A DNA stretch of 64,000 nt from Natronocalculus amylovorans (GTDB taxonomy: Archaea > Halobacteriota > Halobacteria > Halobacteriales > Haloferacaceae). Below the pieces are notes generated by a model. The model worked only from the letters and a program-made list of their open reading frames with translations, was not told the origin of the DNA and searched no databases. The stretch is from positions 620,001-684,000 of the forward strand of contig NZ_JAKRVX010000001.1 of the NCBI RefSeq assembly GCF_023638035.1, in the 5' to 3' direction. Shown here piece by piece: positions 37,143 to 45,910 of the stretch; the first letter of the stretch is position 1, and each line of letters begins with the position of its first letter. Made by a program: the position numbers and the translations under genes.

Positions 37143-37739
37143 TTACAGGCGGTACGTTTCGCCGGTTTCGATCGTACTTGGAGCTCGTTTCTCAACGAAC
37201 GCAGTGCCTCCTGATGAGGTTGTTACCGTGATCGTGACTGTATCTCCTTCTGAGAGTGCACTCTCATCGCCAAGTGCGAAGACAAGTTGCGCACGGTCAC
37301 TCGAGTCGGAGAGGTCACCCTCTTCAGCGTTTTGGATGTTGACGATGGAGAAGTTTTCACCGGCATTTGGGTCTGCATCATCGAAATCATCCGCAATACC
37401 ACCTTCGGCATCGAATGTGAGTGTATCCGATGACCCATTTGCGAACACTTCAATAATCGAATTATTGAGGTTTATATCATCAGCGCCAGGGCTTCGAAGG
37501 ACGGTCATTCCGATTTTATCGATCTGGTCCTCATCAGATGCGTTCCCAATGACGCTGGAAATCTGGACGCGATCAACCACTTGTTCTGCACTCTCTTCAC
37601 CGGTTGCTTCTGCTTGTGCTTGCAGGAAGCCAGCGGTGTTAATGAGCACACCTGCTGCGATCGCTGCGACGAGAACCATCGCAATGAACACAATCAGCGT
37701 ACCGATTCCCACTTGACCTCTGTCGTTATCGTTGAACAT
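37143..37739 (-). CDS. arlA: Archaellin (third gene of operon)
   Basis: A 198-residue archaellin with signal peptide MFNDNDRG before QVGIGTL. It is closest to the standalone copy: both contain [20 protein letters not shown] and [10 protein letters not shown]. The centre carries an N-glycosylation motif (NGS) and an NNS. Its stop abuts the hairpin at 37112-37142. Spacing to the preceding archaellin is 32 bp. Confidence 0.93.
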   Translation of the reverse strand: MFNDNDRGQVGIGTLIVFIAMVLVAAIAAGVLINTAGFLQAQAEATGEESAEQVVDRVQISSVIGNASDEDQIDKIGMTVLRSPGADDINLNNSIIEVFANGSSDTLTFDAEGGIADDFDDADPNAGENFSIVNIQNAEEGDLSDSSDRAQLVFALGDESALSEGDTVTITVTTSSGGTAFVEKRAPSTIETGETYRL

Positions 37740-37771
37740 TGTTATAATTGAATTTGGAATCGTATGTTGGT

Positions 37772-38344
37772 TTACAATCTGTACGACTGACCGCTTTCAA
37801 CGGTGCTTGGTGCACGTTTCTCAACGAATGCAGTACCACCTGCTGCGGTCGTGATGGTGATGACAACATTGTCGCCCGGTGCGAGCGCCGCACCATCGAC
37901 GTTTTCGTTCAAGCTGAACTGAATTTCAGCTCGATCATCACTGCTTGCAAGGGTTTCGGGGTTATCTTCGTCGCCTTGGATCTGTTCGATCGTGAACTCG
38001 TTGTCACCATCTGACTCATTTACCAAAGTCGCAGACGTGCCATTGGCAAACACTTCAACGACGACATTTGATAAGTCGATATTACCAGCACCTGGTGCAC
38101 GTCGAACTGAGACGTTGAGATCGTCAATTTCGTCGTCGTCGTTGGCGGTCCCAACAACGGAGACAACTTCGACACGGTCGCTTACTTGTTCTGCAGTCTC
38201 TTCACCGGTTGCTTCTGCTTGTGCTTGCAGGAAGCCAGCGGTGTTAATGAGCACACCTGCTGCGATCGCTGCGACGAGAACCATCGCAATGAACACAATC
38301 AGCGTACCGATTCCCACTTGACCTCGGTCGTTTTTATCAAACAT
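37772..38344 (-). CDS. arlA: Archaellin (second gene of operon)
   Basis: A 190-residue archaellin with signal peptide MFDKNDRG before QVGIGTL. The core and C terminus match the others, but the middle differs: [21 protein letters not shown], and an insertion around [17 protein letters not shown]. Sequons NVS, NGT and NES are present. It starts 27 bp after the first gene of the operon. Confidence 0.93.
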   Translation of the reverse strand: MFDKNDRGQVGIGTLIVFIAMVLVAAIAAGVLINTAGFLQAQAEATGEETAEQVSDRVEVVSVVGTANDDDEIDDLNVSVRRAPGAGNIDLSNVVVEVFANGTSATLVNESDGDNEFTIEQIQGDEDNPETLASSDDRAEIQFSLNENVDGAALAPGDNVVITITTAAGGTAFVEKRAPSTVESGQSYRL

Positions 38345-38374
38345 TAGTATATAAATGAATTATGTAGCTGTGAT

Positions 38375-38959
38375 TTACAGACGGTATGATTCGTCTGATT
38401 CAACGGTACTTGGTGCGCGTTTCTCAACGAACGCGGTACCACCTGACGCAGTGGTGATTGTGACGGTTACCGAGTCACCCTCTTCAAGTGCTTGTCCGTT
38501 GGCAGAAAGATTGACAATCAGATCAGCACGGTCACCACTGTCAGCGAGAACATTGTCATCGCCTTCGATCATGGTGATGTTGAAGTTATTTTCATCTGGC
38601 GCATCGTCACTGTCTGCATCGAATGTCAGTGTTGACGAGTTTCCATTGGCGAATACCTCAACAATGGAGTTATTGAGGTCGATATTACCAGCACCCGGCG
38701 AGCGGCGAACTGATGCCTCAAGCTCGTCAATCTCTTCACTATCGTTCGCGTTTCCGACCACCGAGACAACTTGTACTCGGTCGCTTACTTGTTCTGCGCT
38801 CTCTTCTCCGGTTGCCTCTGCTTGTGCCTGCAGGAAGCCTGCAGTGTTGATAAGGACGCCTGCTGCGATCGCTGCAACAAGGACCATCGCAATGAATACG
38901 ATGAGGGTCCCAATCCCCACTTGACCTCTATCTGTCGACTCTGAGTTGTTTCCGAACAT
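38375..38959 (-). CDS. arlA: Archaellin (first gene of operon)
   Basis: A 194-residue archaellin. I chose ATG 38959 ([12 protein letters not shown] before QVGIGTL), which leaves a normal class III signal; the open frame extends further but lacks signal features. The middle resembles the second gene ([20 protein letters not shown]). As promoter-proximal copy it is probably the major archaellin. TATA and upstream element lie at 39026-39061. Confidence 0.93.
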   Translation of the reverse strand: MFGNNSESTDRGQVGIGTLIVFIAMVLVAAIAAGVLINTAGFLQAQAEATGEESAEQVSDRVQVVSVVGNANDSEEIDELEASVRRSPGAGNIDLNNSIVEVFANGNSSTLTFDADSDDAPDENNFNITMIEGDDNVLADSGDRADLIVNLSANGQALEEGDSVTVTITTASGGTAFVEKRAPSTVESDESYRL

Positions 38960-39025
38960 TGTTTGTTGTCGTCTGCGGACGCATCGCCCGTTCCAGACGT
39001 TACTCCAACGAAGCAACAGCTACCG

Positions 39026-39031
39026 TATAAA
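39026..39031 (-). promoter_or_regulatory. TATA box of the archaellin operon
   Basis: TTTATA on the minus strand, in CCTTTATACGG. It predicts a start near 39000 and a leader of about 40 nt before the ATG at 38959. Confidence 0.55.
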
Positions 39032-39040
39032 GGTAATTTC

Positions 39041-39061
39041 CAAAATACCAAGAGTGATAAC
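39041..39061 (-). promoter_or_regulatory. Upstream element of the archaellin operon (copy 1)
   Basis: Plus-strand reading starts CAAAATACCA and ends AGTGATAAC. It matches the copy at 39522-39542 at 19 of 21 positions, in the same orientation relative to the downstream gene, and ends 9 bp before the TATA box. It is probably a regulator site or extended BRE. Confidence 0.65.
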
Positions 39062-39195
39062 AATGCTTCAGCCCTCAAATAACCCGAATTCGGCAAATTA
39101 GCCCAATTACATATAACCACTCCGATCAACTATACCTCGTTCCAGTTCTCAGTCCTGATAACAGAACCACGCCCAAAAACAACCCTCAATCCGGC

Positions 39196-39477
39196 TTAAT
39201 TGTAGGAAACTAAACTATAGACAACGAACATGAATCCGGTTGTGGTTAAGGTGCTGTTAACCACCAGCAGCGATCGGACGTTCTCGAAATCAGTGACAAA
39301 GGCACTGATTGTCGTTGCCACCGCCGCGGCAACGATGAGCGCAAAGCCGATCGACAAATGGACCATTGCGTGCTTTTCGGTATCCAAATATGCCCGTATC
39401 GCCATCCAAACCATGGTGAGCCCCGCGAATGCAAGTCCAGCAGTTGTGGCGAGATACAGCACTTCGACGAAATTCAT
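39196..39477 (-). CDS. Three-TM protein paired with winged-helix regulator (DUF7521-like)
   Basis: A 93-residue protein with three hydrophobic segments (about 5-28, 40-62 and 70-90) and an acidic loop DTEKHAMVH. It looks like the haloarchaeal DUF7521 family (memory only). It is divergent from a winged-helix gene, and its promoter carries the same 21-nt element as the archaellin operon. It may be the membrane sensor partner of that regulator. Confidence 0.7.
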   Translation of the reverse strand: MNFVEVLYLATTAGLAFAGLTMVWMAIRAYLDTEKHAMVHLSIGFALIVAAAVATTISAFVTDFENVRSLLVVNSTLTTTGFMFVVYSLVSYN

Positions 39478-39506
39478 GTACGGTTCGAACAGATCAGGTG
39501 GGGCCT

Positions 39507-39512
39507 GTTAAG
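39507..39512 (-). promoter_or_regulatory. TATA-like box of the three-TM gene
   Basis: Minus strand CTTAAC in TGCTTAACAGG, about 30-35 nt before the ATG at 39477 and 9 bp from the upstream element. Weaker than a consensus box. Confidence 0.4.
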
Positions 39513-39521
39513 CATCGCTAT

Positions 39522-39542
39522 CAAAATACCACCAGTGATAAC
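39522..39542 (-). promoter_or_regulatory. Upstream element in the divergent promoter (copy 2)
   Basis: Plus-strand reading starts CAAAATACCA and ends AGTGATAAC, differing from the archaellin copy only at two central bases. It lies between the three-TM gene and the winged-helix gene, so it could control both and give autoregulation. Confidence 0.65.
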
Positions 39543-39578
39543 ATCGGGTAAATATCGCTGACGCGGGCACCGACACCC

Positions 39579-39588
39579 TTTTTATTTC
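39579..39588 (+). promoter_or_regulatory. TATA box of the winged-helix gene
   Basis: TTTTTATTTC lies 22-31 nt before the ATG at 39610, predicting an almost leaderless transcript. Confidence 0.5.
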
Positions 39589-39609
39589 AAAGAACGCAGA
39601 TATCAACGA

Positions 39610-39945
39610 ATGGCTACGGATGAGCTCATCGAGGTGCTTGGAAACAAGTACAACACCGAAATCCTCGCAGCAACTAGCGAGCCAAAATCCGCCCAAGAAC
39701 TCAGTGATGAACTTGGCGTGCCGATCGCAACCTGTTATCGGCGGATTAACGAGCTCACCCAAACTGACCTGCTCGAACTACACGATCGACCACTCTCGGA
39801 TGAACACCGTCGAATCAAAGTCTACCGGCGGAACGTCGATCAGATCGAGATTGATTTTAAAAACGGCATGAGCGTCGAAATTTCCGAACGGTCGGAAGTC
39901 AAAAACAAACTCGACGAAGTGTGGCGAACAATGTCGGACGCCTGA
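39610..39945 (+). CDS. Winged-helix regulator next to archaellin operon
   Basis: A 111-residue ArsR-like winged-helix protein. Helix-turn-helix: TSEPKSAQELSDELGVPIATCYRRINEL (about residues 22-50, recognition helix ATCYRRINEL). A wing around LSDEHRRIKVYRR follows, then a C-terminal acidic helical part. No metal-site Cys pattern. Divergent from the three-TM gene and 650 bp from the archaellin operon. Gene arrangement and the shared 21-nt element make it the best candidate regulator of archaellin genes; this is inference. Confidence 0.8.
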   Translation: MATDELIEVLGNKYNTEILAATSEPKSAQELSDELGVPIATCYRRINELTQTDLLELHDRPLSDEHRRIKVYRRNVDQIEIDFKNGMSVEISERSEVKNKLDEVWRTMSDA

Positions 39946-40044
39946 TCAAGTCATAACTGATCCTCTTGCGGAGATGGAGCTGATTGGTTACTAATCGGTA
40001 CGAGAAAGGCTATACGCTTTGCTGGCGTTTATTCCGCAGTTATT

Positions 40045-41550
40045 ATGCGATCGAATAGTACACCAACTACCACCCCCCAACGATTCTCTCGCCGATCGAT
40101 TCTTGCCACGCTTGGAGCTGTTGGCGCAGTCAGCCTCAGTGGTTGTCTTGAAGATCTTACCGGCCGAGCAGAAGCCGCAGCGACCGATCGGCTCATCTCA
40201 ACCACCACTGCAACGCCAGCGGCATTCTACGCAGGTGAGGATGAGCATACCGATCGACCAACACGCTACGCACGCGAGTATATCCCGATTACCGCCCGTG
40301 GAGAGCTACAGGGTCGCTCACAGAGCGTCCAACTTGATGGGTGGAATGTAGATGAGATCGTATTCGCGCAGGACTACAATTCAACGCGATCGAACCGACG
40401 GAAAAACGAGATGTGGCAACCACCGGATGACGAGGATACGACTGACGATCAAGACGAAGACAGCAATGACGCCGATCGCCTTCGTGAGTATTTCTCGGGT
40501 ACGCCAGCGGTCGGCCACCGCTTTGCAGTCACCGTGCCGGATGCGACGTTTGTGGCAGACGATCGATCACTTGTCGATGAAATAACACCCACACGGCTCT
40601 TCGAACAGCTGGCACGAGATGGCCCAACCGACGCGACAGATGATGGCAAAGCGTTCTCCTGGAGTAGTGGTGGAGACAATACAATCTATTGTTGGGGCGG
40701 TGGCCCACAGGAATCGAGCGGAAGTGAATCATCAGGATCGAATGGTGGATCAAGTAGCGACAGCAGCAGTAGCAGTAGCAGTAGCAGTGGCTCAACAGCA
40801 AGCAACAGTGGGCGAATTTGTGGACGAACCGACCATCTCACGATCGACCTCGGTGGATTGGGACGTGATCTCGACGTAGCGGTTACAGATCGATCGATCG
40901 CAGTTACAACCGCTCATGGCGGAACGACAGCAGGCTTCTGTTGGGAACTCCGCCCGGGATCAGACGATCGCGATGCGATCGCACAGCCACGGCGATCGAT
41001 GCCAGACCGCTGGGGCGAAGAGTACGCGGTTGGAAACGTACATACAACCCCACAGTTGGTGTGTTCCTGTATTGCAACACCGGTAGACGGGCCACCGCTT
41101 CCGGCTGTATGCTACGTCCAGCGGATTCGACACGACGACCAGTATCTTTTCGTTGGCGGCTGGACGATCGACGATGCTGCGATCTACGAAAACAGCACAA
41201 CAATCCTCACAAGCGAAGACGTTTGTGAGGTTGTATCAGTCGAATATGCCGAGGTTGCAGAAATGCGTCGATCGATTCACCAATCGCTTCGACGCGATCG
41301 AAGCACACACGGTGCAACCGCGTATGACGGGCCGTTCGATGAGGCTGAAGAGCAGTTCTTCCCGCAATCGTTCCGTGGAGACGGCACTCGACGATTGCGT
41401 CGGCATGACGACCGATCGTTCGATCGATGTCTGCTGGTACCGTTGGATGCACCGATCGCACATCTATCGGCTGAGGGAGGTCCATGTGACTGTGCCGAAC
41501 AGCCGTGCTGTCCGAATCTGATTCCAGCAGTGAGTAACAGTGTTAACTAA
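40045..41550 (+). CDS. Tat-exported lipoprotein, Ser- and Cys-rich
   Basis: A 501-residue secreted protein. The Tat signal has RRS (about residues 16-18), a hydrophobic core and lipobox LSGC near residue 34, so it should be lipid-anchored outside the cell. A run of about 27 mostly Ser and Gly residues (near 228-255), encoded by AGC/AGT repeats, separates two domains. Cys residues recur, including CDCAEQPCC at the C terminus, and the fold may be disulfide-rich. No known family recognised. High Arg content near the end is unusual for a haloarchaeal surface protein. Confidence 0.75.
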   Translation: MRSNSTPTTTPQRFSRRSILATLGAVGAVSLSGCLEDLTGRAEAAATDRLISTTTATPAAFYAGEDEHTDRPTRYAREYIPITARGELQGRSQSVQLDGWNVDEIVFAQDYNSTRSNRRKNEMWQPPDDEDTTDDQDEDSNDADRLREYFSGTPAVGHRFAVTVPDATFVADDRSLVDEITPTRLFEQLARDGPTDATDDGKAFSWSSGGDNTIYCWGGGPQESSGSESSGSNGGSSSDSSSSSSSSSGSTASNSGRICGRTDHLTIDLGGLGRDLDVAVTDRSIAVTTAHGGTTAGFCWELRPGSDDRDAIAQPRRSMPDRWGEEYAVGNVHTTPQLVCSCIATPVDGPPLPAVCYVQRIRHDDQYLFVGGWTIDDAAIYENSTTILTSEDVCEVVSVEYAEVAEMRRSIHQSLRRDRSTHGATAYDGPFDEAEEQFFPQSFRGDGTRRLRRHDDRSFDRCLLVPLDAPIAHLSAEGGPCDCAEQPCCPNLIPAVSNSVN

Positions 41551-41659
41551 CTGTTCGTAAATTAGGATCGGAGCCTTCTGGTGTGGAAATGGTCTTTGTG
41601 AGCGTGACCACTTGAATTAAAAATAGCACACAGATCAGCGCGATCGCTGCAAGGTACAC
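41543..41659 (-). CDS. Possible single-TM microprotein
   Basis: A 38-codon frame starting with GTG: one hydrophobic segment (YLAAIALICVLFLIQVV) and a polar tail. It overlaps the end of the lipoprotein gene by 8 bp. There is no clear promoter or second start, so it may be chance. Confidence 0.25.
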   Translation of the reverse strand: MYLAAIALICVLFLIQVVTLTKTISTPEGSDPNLRTVS

Positions 41660-41773
41660 AATAATTGAATCAAAGCACAGACACCCGATCGCAGTTGCTC
41701 ACGAGTGTAGTGTTCTGAGAGAAAAACAAATCCGCTATGTCAGAAACTGACTATGCGAGAGATGTAGTTGAAA

Positions 41774-41968
41774 TTATACGCGGGTAACGTTGGTCGCGCG
41801 AGGGCCTTTTGGGGCCTGTTCAATACTGAAATCAATTTCCGTTCCTTCCGTAAGATCCTCGCCGCCAACATCTTCCATGTGGAAGAAGACATCGTCGTCA
41901 GCATCGTCCGTCGAAATGAAACCGTAACCGCCTGTGTCGTTGAAGAAATCAACTTTTCCGTTTGCCAT
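41774..41968 (-). CDS. cspA: Cold-shock domain protein
   Basis: A 64-residue OB-fold protein. RNA-binding motifs are visible: GYGFIS (RNP1-type) and DVFFHMED (RNP2-type). It starts MANGKVDFF at 41968. Acts as RNA chaperone and is common in haloarchaea in several copies. Confidence 0.93.
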   Translation of the reverse strand: MANGKVDFFNDTGGYGFISTDDADDDVFFHMEDVGGEDLTEGTEIDFSIEQAPKGPRATNVTRV

Positions 41969-42406
41969 TGCAATTATACAAACTGCCGTTACACGGATAA
42001 GGCTTGGTATTTGTATATTAGAATCATATTTTGCTGGATGAGTGTCTTGTATAATTTGTTTTTGATGGACATTCTGCGATAAGCATCGGTTTCTCGTAGA
42101 CAATATGATCAATCGGTCGGAAGGAGAGCAACGTTTGATGATATCGACAGTCTCTGATGACACAACAGATAAAACAAACAAATACAGATGTTCCAGCCGA
42201 AATGCGGGGGTATAGCAGCAAAAATCGATCGAATACCCGCCAGTAGCGGATCAGCTCTCCGGTTGCCATGCCGTGGGCATACATAATCGTCGTTGATAAT
42301 CGTCAGTTACCGCCGCAGCCACACCACAGGAGTGAAAATGAAAGTACAACGATCAGAATGCCCGACTGTCTGCCCGTGGTGCCCGCATTAGATAGTAGTA
42401 CAACAG
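41969..42406. other. Gene-free interval between cspA and the KaiC-like gene
   Basis: About 440 bp with promoter-like AT-rich sequence near cspA. I see no ORF with a good start. A hydrophobic minus-strand frame near 42306-42410 ends in a CGCGGN tail but has no start codon. No hairpin or repeat stands out. Confidence 0.4.
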
Positions 42407-43135
42407 TTAGAACGATGGGCCACTACCGCCACCCATCATTGAGAATCCGCCGGCTCGCTCATACACCGTAATGCCTTCGTCACTGATTTCCATCGGGAAA
42501 ATATCCGTATTTATGCTCTGTTTCCGCATCTTTGCAACCCAGACGTATCGGTTGACTCCGGAGTCAGTCGGTGTCTGGATGAAGTATATATTGCCATCTG
42601 TCAGAAAATTCTCTAGCCCAATCTCCGTCTCCGGGAACACAGCTCCCTGTTCGTTGATGAGCAGCGAAGTCATTCCGTGTTGTTTGAGAATATCGGAGAA
42701 TTTCAACAGATATGTCCGCTTCTCTTTCTCATCGTCGAAAAAGAGTTGAAACATCGTCAGTGAGTCAAGCACGAGCCGATCGTAGCTCTCATCAGCAAAA
42801 TCTTCTAACAGCAGATCCATTGTGGCGGTGAAATCACCCTCACGGAGCATCTTGTTTTTACCGTAGACTTTGATATCGCCACTTTCGACAAGCTCTTGCC
42901 AGTGTTCCATTCCGATACTTTCTGCAGCACGGCGGATATCGTCCGCATTCTCTTCAAACGAGATGTAGATTCCGCGCTGATCTTCCTCAGTGGCCCCGGT
43001 ATAGAGATACTGGATGCCAAAGATACTTTTTCCCGTTCCGGGGTTGCCGCTTACAAGGACAGTCGATCGCTCTCCAATACCACCACCGAGGATGGAGTCT
43101 AATCCATCAATTCCAGTTCTGATTATGTCTGACAT
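42407..43135 (-). CDS. KaiC/RAD55-like ATPase
   Basis: A 242-residue RecA-fold protein with Walker A GNPGTGKS (30-37) and a Walker B strand YDRLVLDSLTMFQLF. It has a single KaiC domain, not the double form of clock KaiC. Haloarchaeal relatives act as signalling ATPases. ATG 43135 (MSDIIRTGIDG) is the family start. It is divergent from a HalX response regulator and may share its signal. Confidence 0.87.
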   Translation of the reverse strand: MSDIIRTGIDGLDSILGGGIGERSTVLVSGNPGTGKSIFGIQYLYTGATEEDQRGIYISFEENADDIRRAAESIGMEHWQELVESGDIKVYGKNKMLREGDFTATMDLLLEDFADESYDRLVLDSLTMFQLFFDDEKEKRTYLLKFSDILKQHGMTSLLINEQGAVFPETEIGLENFLTDGNIYFIQTPTDSGVNRYVWVAKMRKQSINTDIFPMEISDEGITVYERAGGFSMMGGGSGPSF

Positions 43136-43381
43136 GGGCACACTTATTGGAGACATATGTTGCCCTCCTAAAAGAGAGCACCGCCTTTGGGATGGCTACC
43201 AACCCAACCAAGTGAGCGATAGTACCAGATAATATAGCTGAATTTGCAATGTTGTTGCCAGTTATTCAGTTAGGTTTATAGGTTCTCGCACAAGCGTATT
43301 GGTACATATGGGTCGGGAGCAGGTGAATTTCGTGGGAATTGGTCATTCCACGACAGCGACCACTTTGCGGGTGAGAAACTA

Positions 43382-43969
43382 ATGGGCACACATACGGTAT
43401 TAATTGTCGAAGATGATGAGTCGATCGCACGACTATACAAGCGGTTTCTTTCCACGAAATATGATGTTGAGGTGGAAACAACTGCAGAAGGGGCTACAAA
43501 TCGGGTCATTTCTGACACAAAGCCAACAGTTGATGCAATTTTGCTTGATCGCCGTCTCCCGGACGGAGAGGGTGCGGATGTTCTCGAATCGATCCGAGAC
43601 CAGAAGTACGACTGTCGAGTTGCGATGGTAACTGGTGTTGAGCCTGATTTTGATATTATTGGAATGGGTTTTGATTTGTACGTGGTCAAGCCAGTGAGCA
43701 GAGATGAACTAATTGACGCGGTTGAGACGCTGCTTGTCCGAGGTGACTATGATGGCCTCTTACAGGAGGCCGCGGCCCTTGCGTCAAAACGGGCGCTCCT
43801 AGAGTCTGAAAAGGACAGAGAAGAGCTCATAAACAGTAGCGAATATACAGAGCTTCTCTCGGAGTTGGATACGCTGGATGAAGAACTCCTCAAAATGGCG
43901 GAAGGACTCACTGCTGAGGATTATCGTGTGATGTTTCGAGACCTTGGTGAACAAACTAAGACACCGTGA
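43382..43969 (+). CDS. HalX-domain response regulator
   Basis: A 195-residue protein with an N-terminal receiver domain (D11, D12, acceptor D56 in LLDRRLP, T84, K103 in VKPVS) and a C-terminal helical HalX domain (about 125-190, ALLESEKDREELINSSEY). HalX is a haloarchaeal output domain of unknown action. No histidine kinase is adjacent. Confidence 0.9.
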   Translation: MGTHTVLIVEDDESIARLYKRFLSTKYDVEVETTAEGATNRVISDTKPTVDAILLDRRLPDGEGADVLESIRDQKYDCRVAMVTGVEPDFDIIGMGFDLYVVKPVSRDELIDAVETLLVRGDYDGLLQEAAALASKRALLESEKDREELINSSEYTELLSELDTLDEELLKMAEGLTAEDYRVMFRDLGEQTKTP

Positions 43970-43974
43970 CGAGG

Positions 43975-45399
43975 CTAGTCTGAGGTAAGTTGTTCGCCAA
44001 CAATCCGATCGGCTACCGAAACAAATTCATTCTCCGTTCCAGCAGGAATTGTTGCACCTGCGGCCACATTGTGCCCACCGCCATCACCACCGACTGACTG
44101 GGATGCCTCTCGCATGACCACAGAGAGATCCAACCCCTTTCGAGTTAAAAAATGACTCCCGCGAGCAGACACCTTTGTTTCCTCTGCGGACTCCGCTGCA
44201 AACGCAATGATTGGGAGGTCGTGTCGAATGCCATCCGCTCCAACTGCCATACCTGCAATGATGCCGACGATTGTCTCGCGGATTCGTGTTCCTGCATCGA
44301 ACCATTGGATGTTCGACTCAACAGTGACCCCCTCTGAGGTAACCCACTGCAATCCTTCGGAAAGATTGCGTCGGTGGTTCAACAGCAACGATCGAGCCTC
44401 AGAAAGTGCATCCTCTCGATCGCCGAGACAGACGGCAAGCCCGACATCCGCCCGATCATATCTCGCAGTTGCATTCAAAAGTGTCGAAAACTCACTTACA
44501 TCTCGAAGTTCGGTCCCAAGCTCCTCCGCAGGGAGCTGATACGTAGTGCCGACGAGGTCGTTGATTCGATCAGCAGGCACACCGCTTGAGACTGCCCGTC
44601 GGATCAGTGCATTCACGAGCGTTTTTCGTTCATCATCTGAGAGATCAACCCACCGCCGCCACTCACCGTCTTGTTTAACATCAATAGCAAGCTCGGTGAC
44701 GAATGCGATCGCCCCACCTTCGTTATTTGAGATCCCCGGAATTCGAGCCTCGCTTGCGTATTCAAGCAGTTTCGGAAGCGGTCGAGTCTGTTTGCCGTAC
44801 AGTGTGAGATCGGTACTGACGGAGACAACCCCTGCGGCTACACCATCTTCGACAATACCTTCATTCGCTCCAGTCAACCCGTCCGTACCACTTTGCATAT
44901 CACCAACCGCACCAACAACAGCCAACGCGGCAAGGTCACGATTCGAGCCGGGCGTTGGCTCCAATGCCCGGGCAAGCACATAGCTTGCGCCAGCCCCGGA
45001 TAGCTCAGATGCACCATCAATCCCGAACAGCAGTGGGTTGAGGTGATACTCGGTCTCAGCATCCGCTGGCTGGTGATGGTCAGCAATAACAGGCGTGAAG
45101 GCACCATCCTGTTCGAATTCCGTAATGATATCCAGCTGTCCACTCCCAAAATCAGTGAACAACACGGTCTCGTGATCCGTGACAGCAATTGCTTCGATCA
45201 CCTCACGATCGAGCTGTTTTGCAAACACCGTCTCAAACGAGATCCCAGCACGTTCAAGCGCCTGTGACGCGACCGCCGCACTTGTTAATCCATCTGCATC
45301 AATGTGTGAGGCCAAAAGCACAGATGAAGCCGATCGGAGTCGATCAGCACAGTGAGTCGCTCGCTCCGAAAGCGCCGGAACTGGCGCAGTATCGCTCAT
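43975..45399 (-). CDS. DHH-family phosphoesterase, RecJ-like
   Basis: A 474-residue protein with the DHH signature: ASHIDADG near 34, LFTDFGSG, ADHHQPAD, and DHHA1 motif GGDGGGHNVAAGA near the C terminus. It should hydrolyse single-stranded DNA or small nucleotides; archaeal members include RecJ/GAN exonucleases of the replisome. Starts at ATG 45399 (MSDTAPVPA). Convergent with the HalX gene (5 bp). Confidence 0.88.
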   Translation of the reverse strand: MSDTAPVPALSERATHCADRLRSASSVLLASHIDADGLTSAAVASQALERAGISFETVFAKQLDREVIEAIAVTDHETVLFTDFGSGQLDIITEFEQDGAFTPVIADHHQPADAETEYHLNPLLFGIDGASELSGAGASYVLARALEPTPGSNRDLAALAVVGAVGDMQSGTDGLTGANEGIVEDGVAAGVVSVSTDLTLYGKQTRPLPKLLEYASEARIPGISNNEGGAIAFVTELAIDVKQDGEWRRWVDLSDDERKTLVNALIRRAVSSGVPADRINDLVGTTYQLPAEELGTELRDVSEFSTLLNATARYDRADVGLAVCLGDREDALSEARSLLLNHRRNLSEGLQWVTSEGVTVESNIQWFDAGTRIRETIVGIIAGMAVGADGIRHDLPIIAFAAESAEETKVSARGSHFLTRKGLDLSVVMREASQSVGGDGGGHNVAAGATIPAGTENEFVSVADRIVGEQLTSD

Positions 45400-45571
45400 A
45401 TGTGAGCCTACAGTCGCCATGGCAGTTAAGCGATTGGCTCAGTGAGCGACTCAGCGAAGAACGGATTGATAATAGATATGACATTGGAACGTCGTGGTGA
45501 ATACGATGCCGTCTACGGAATACGACGAAAAAAATCAAAACAGTTAGAAAATCAAATATATTAGCGTGGGT

Positions 45572-45910
45572 ATGTTGCTTGCAATCGCCTACAGCAAATC
45601 AGCTCGGGAGACGGTTCGCAACATGACACAGAACTACCCAGAGCAGATCGTTCACAGCCATGGAAGAGTTGTCGCATTCAAAGAGACCGAGCTCAGTGCA
45701 TTCTTGGTACTCAGGCTACGCGCAAAGCATGGTGATTCCGTTCTCGTACACGAGACAGAGACGTTCAACGAGTTTGAGCGAGTTGAAAAACCGATTCGGG
45801 ATGCTGCAAGAGCATACGAAACCCGTGACAAGAAACATCTCCCTTACCACGTCTTTGTTGCTGGTACATCCCATCCTACAGTTGAAGAAATGAATACACA
45901 GACGCTATGA
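45572..45910 (+). CDS. Hypothetical protein, first gene of a two-gene unit
   Basis: A 112-residue alpha/beta protein beginning MLLAIAYSKSARETV. Features include HSHGRVVAFKETELSAFLV and the charged tail. It overlaps the next gene by ATGA. I recall a haloarchaeal family (DUF7855) with this start but could not search. Function unknown; the coupling with the coiled-coil partner suggests a complex. Confidence 0.7.
   Translation: MLLAIAYSKSARETVRNMTQNYPEQIVHSHGRVVAFKETELSAFLVLRLRAKHGDSVLVHETETFNEFERVEKPIRDAARAYETRDKKHLPYHVFVAGTSHPTVEEMNTQTL

Noticed and set aside
36232-38959. Four near-identical blocks considered as a mobile or phase-variation repeat
   Set aside because: They are tandem archaellin genes with complete signal peptides; no inverted repeats, recombinase or silent cassette is visible.
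40753-40795. Trinucleotide repeat considered as a CRISPR-like or regulatory repeat
   Set aside because: It is in frame and codes for a Ser-rich linker; no spacers.
42306-42410. Hydrophobic minus-strand frame ending in a CGCGGN tail
   Set aside because: No ATG, GTG or TTG start at a sensible place; overlaps the end of the KaiC-like gene.
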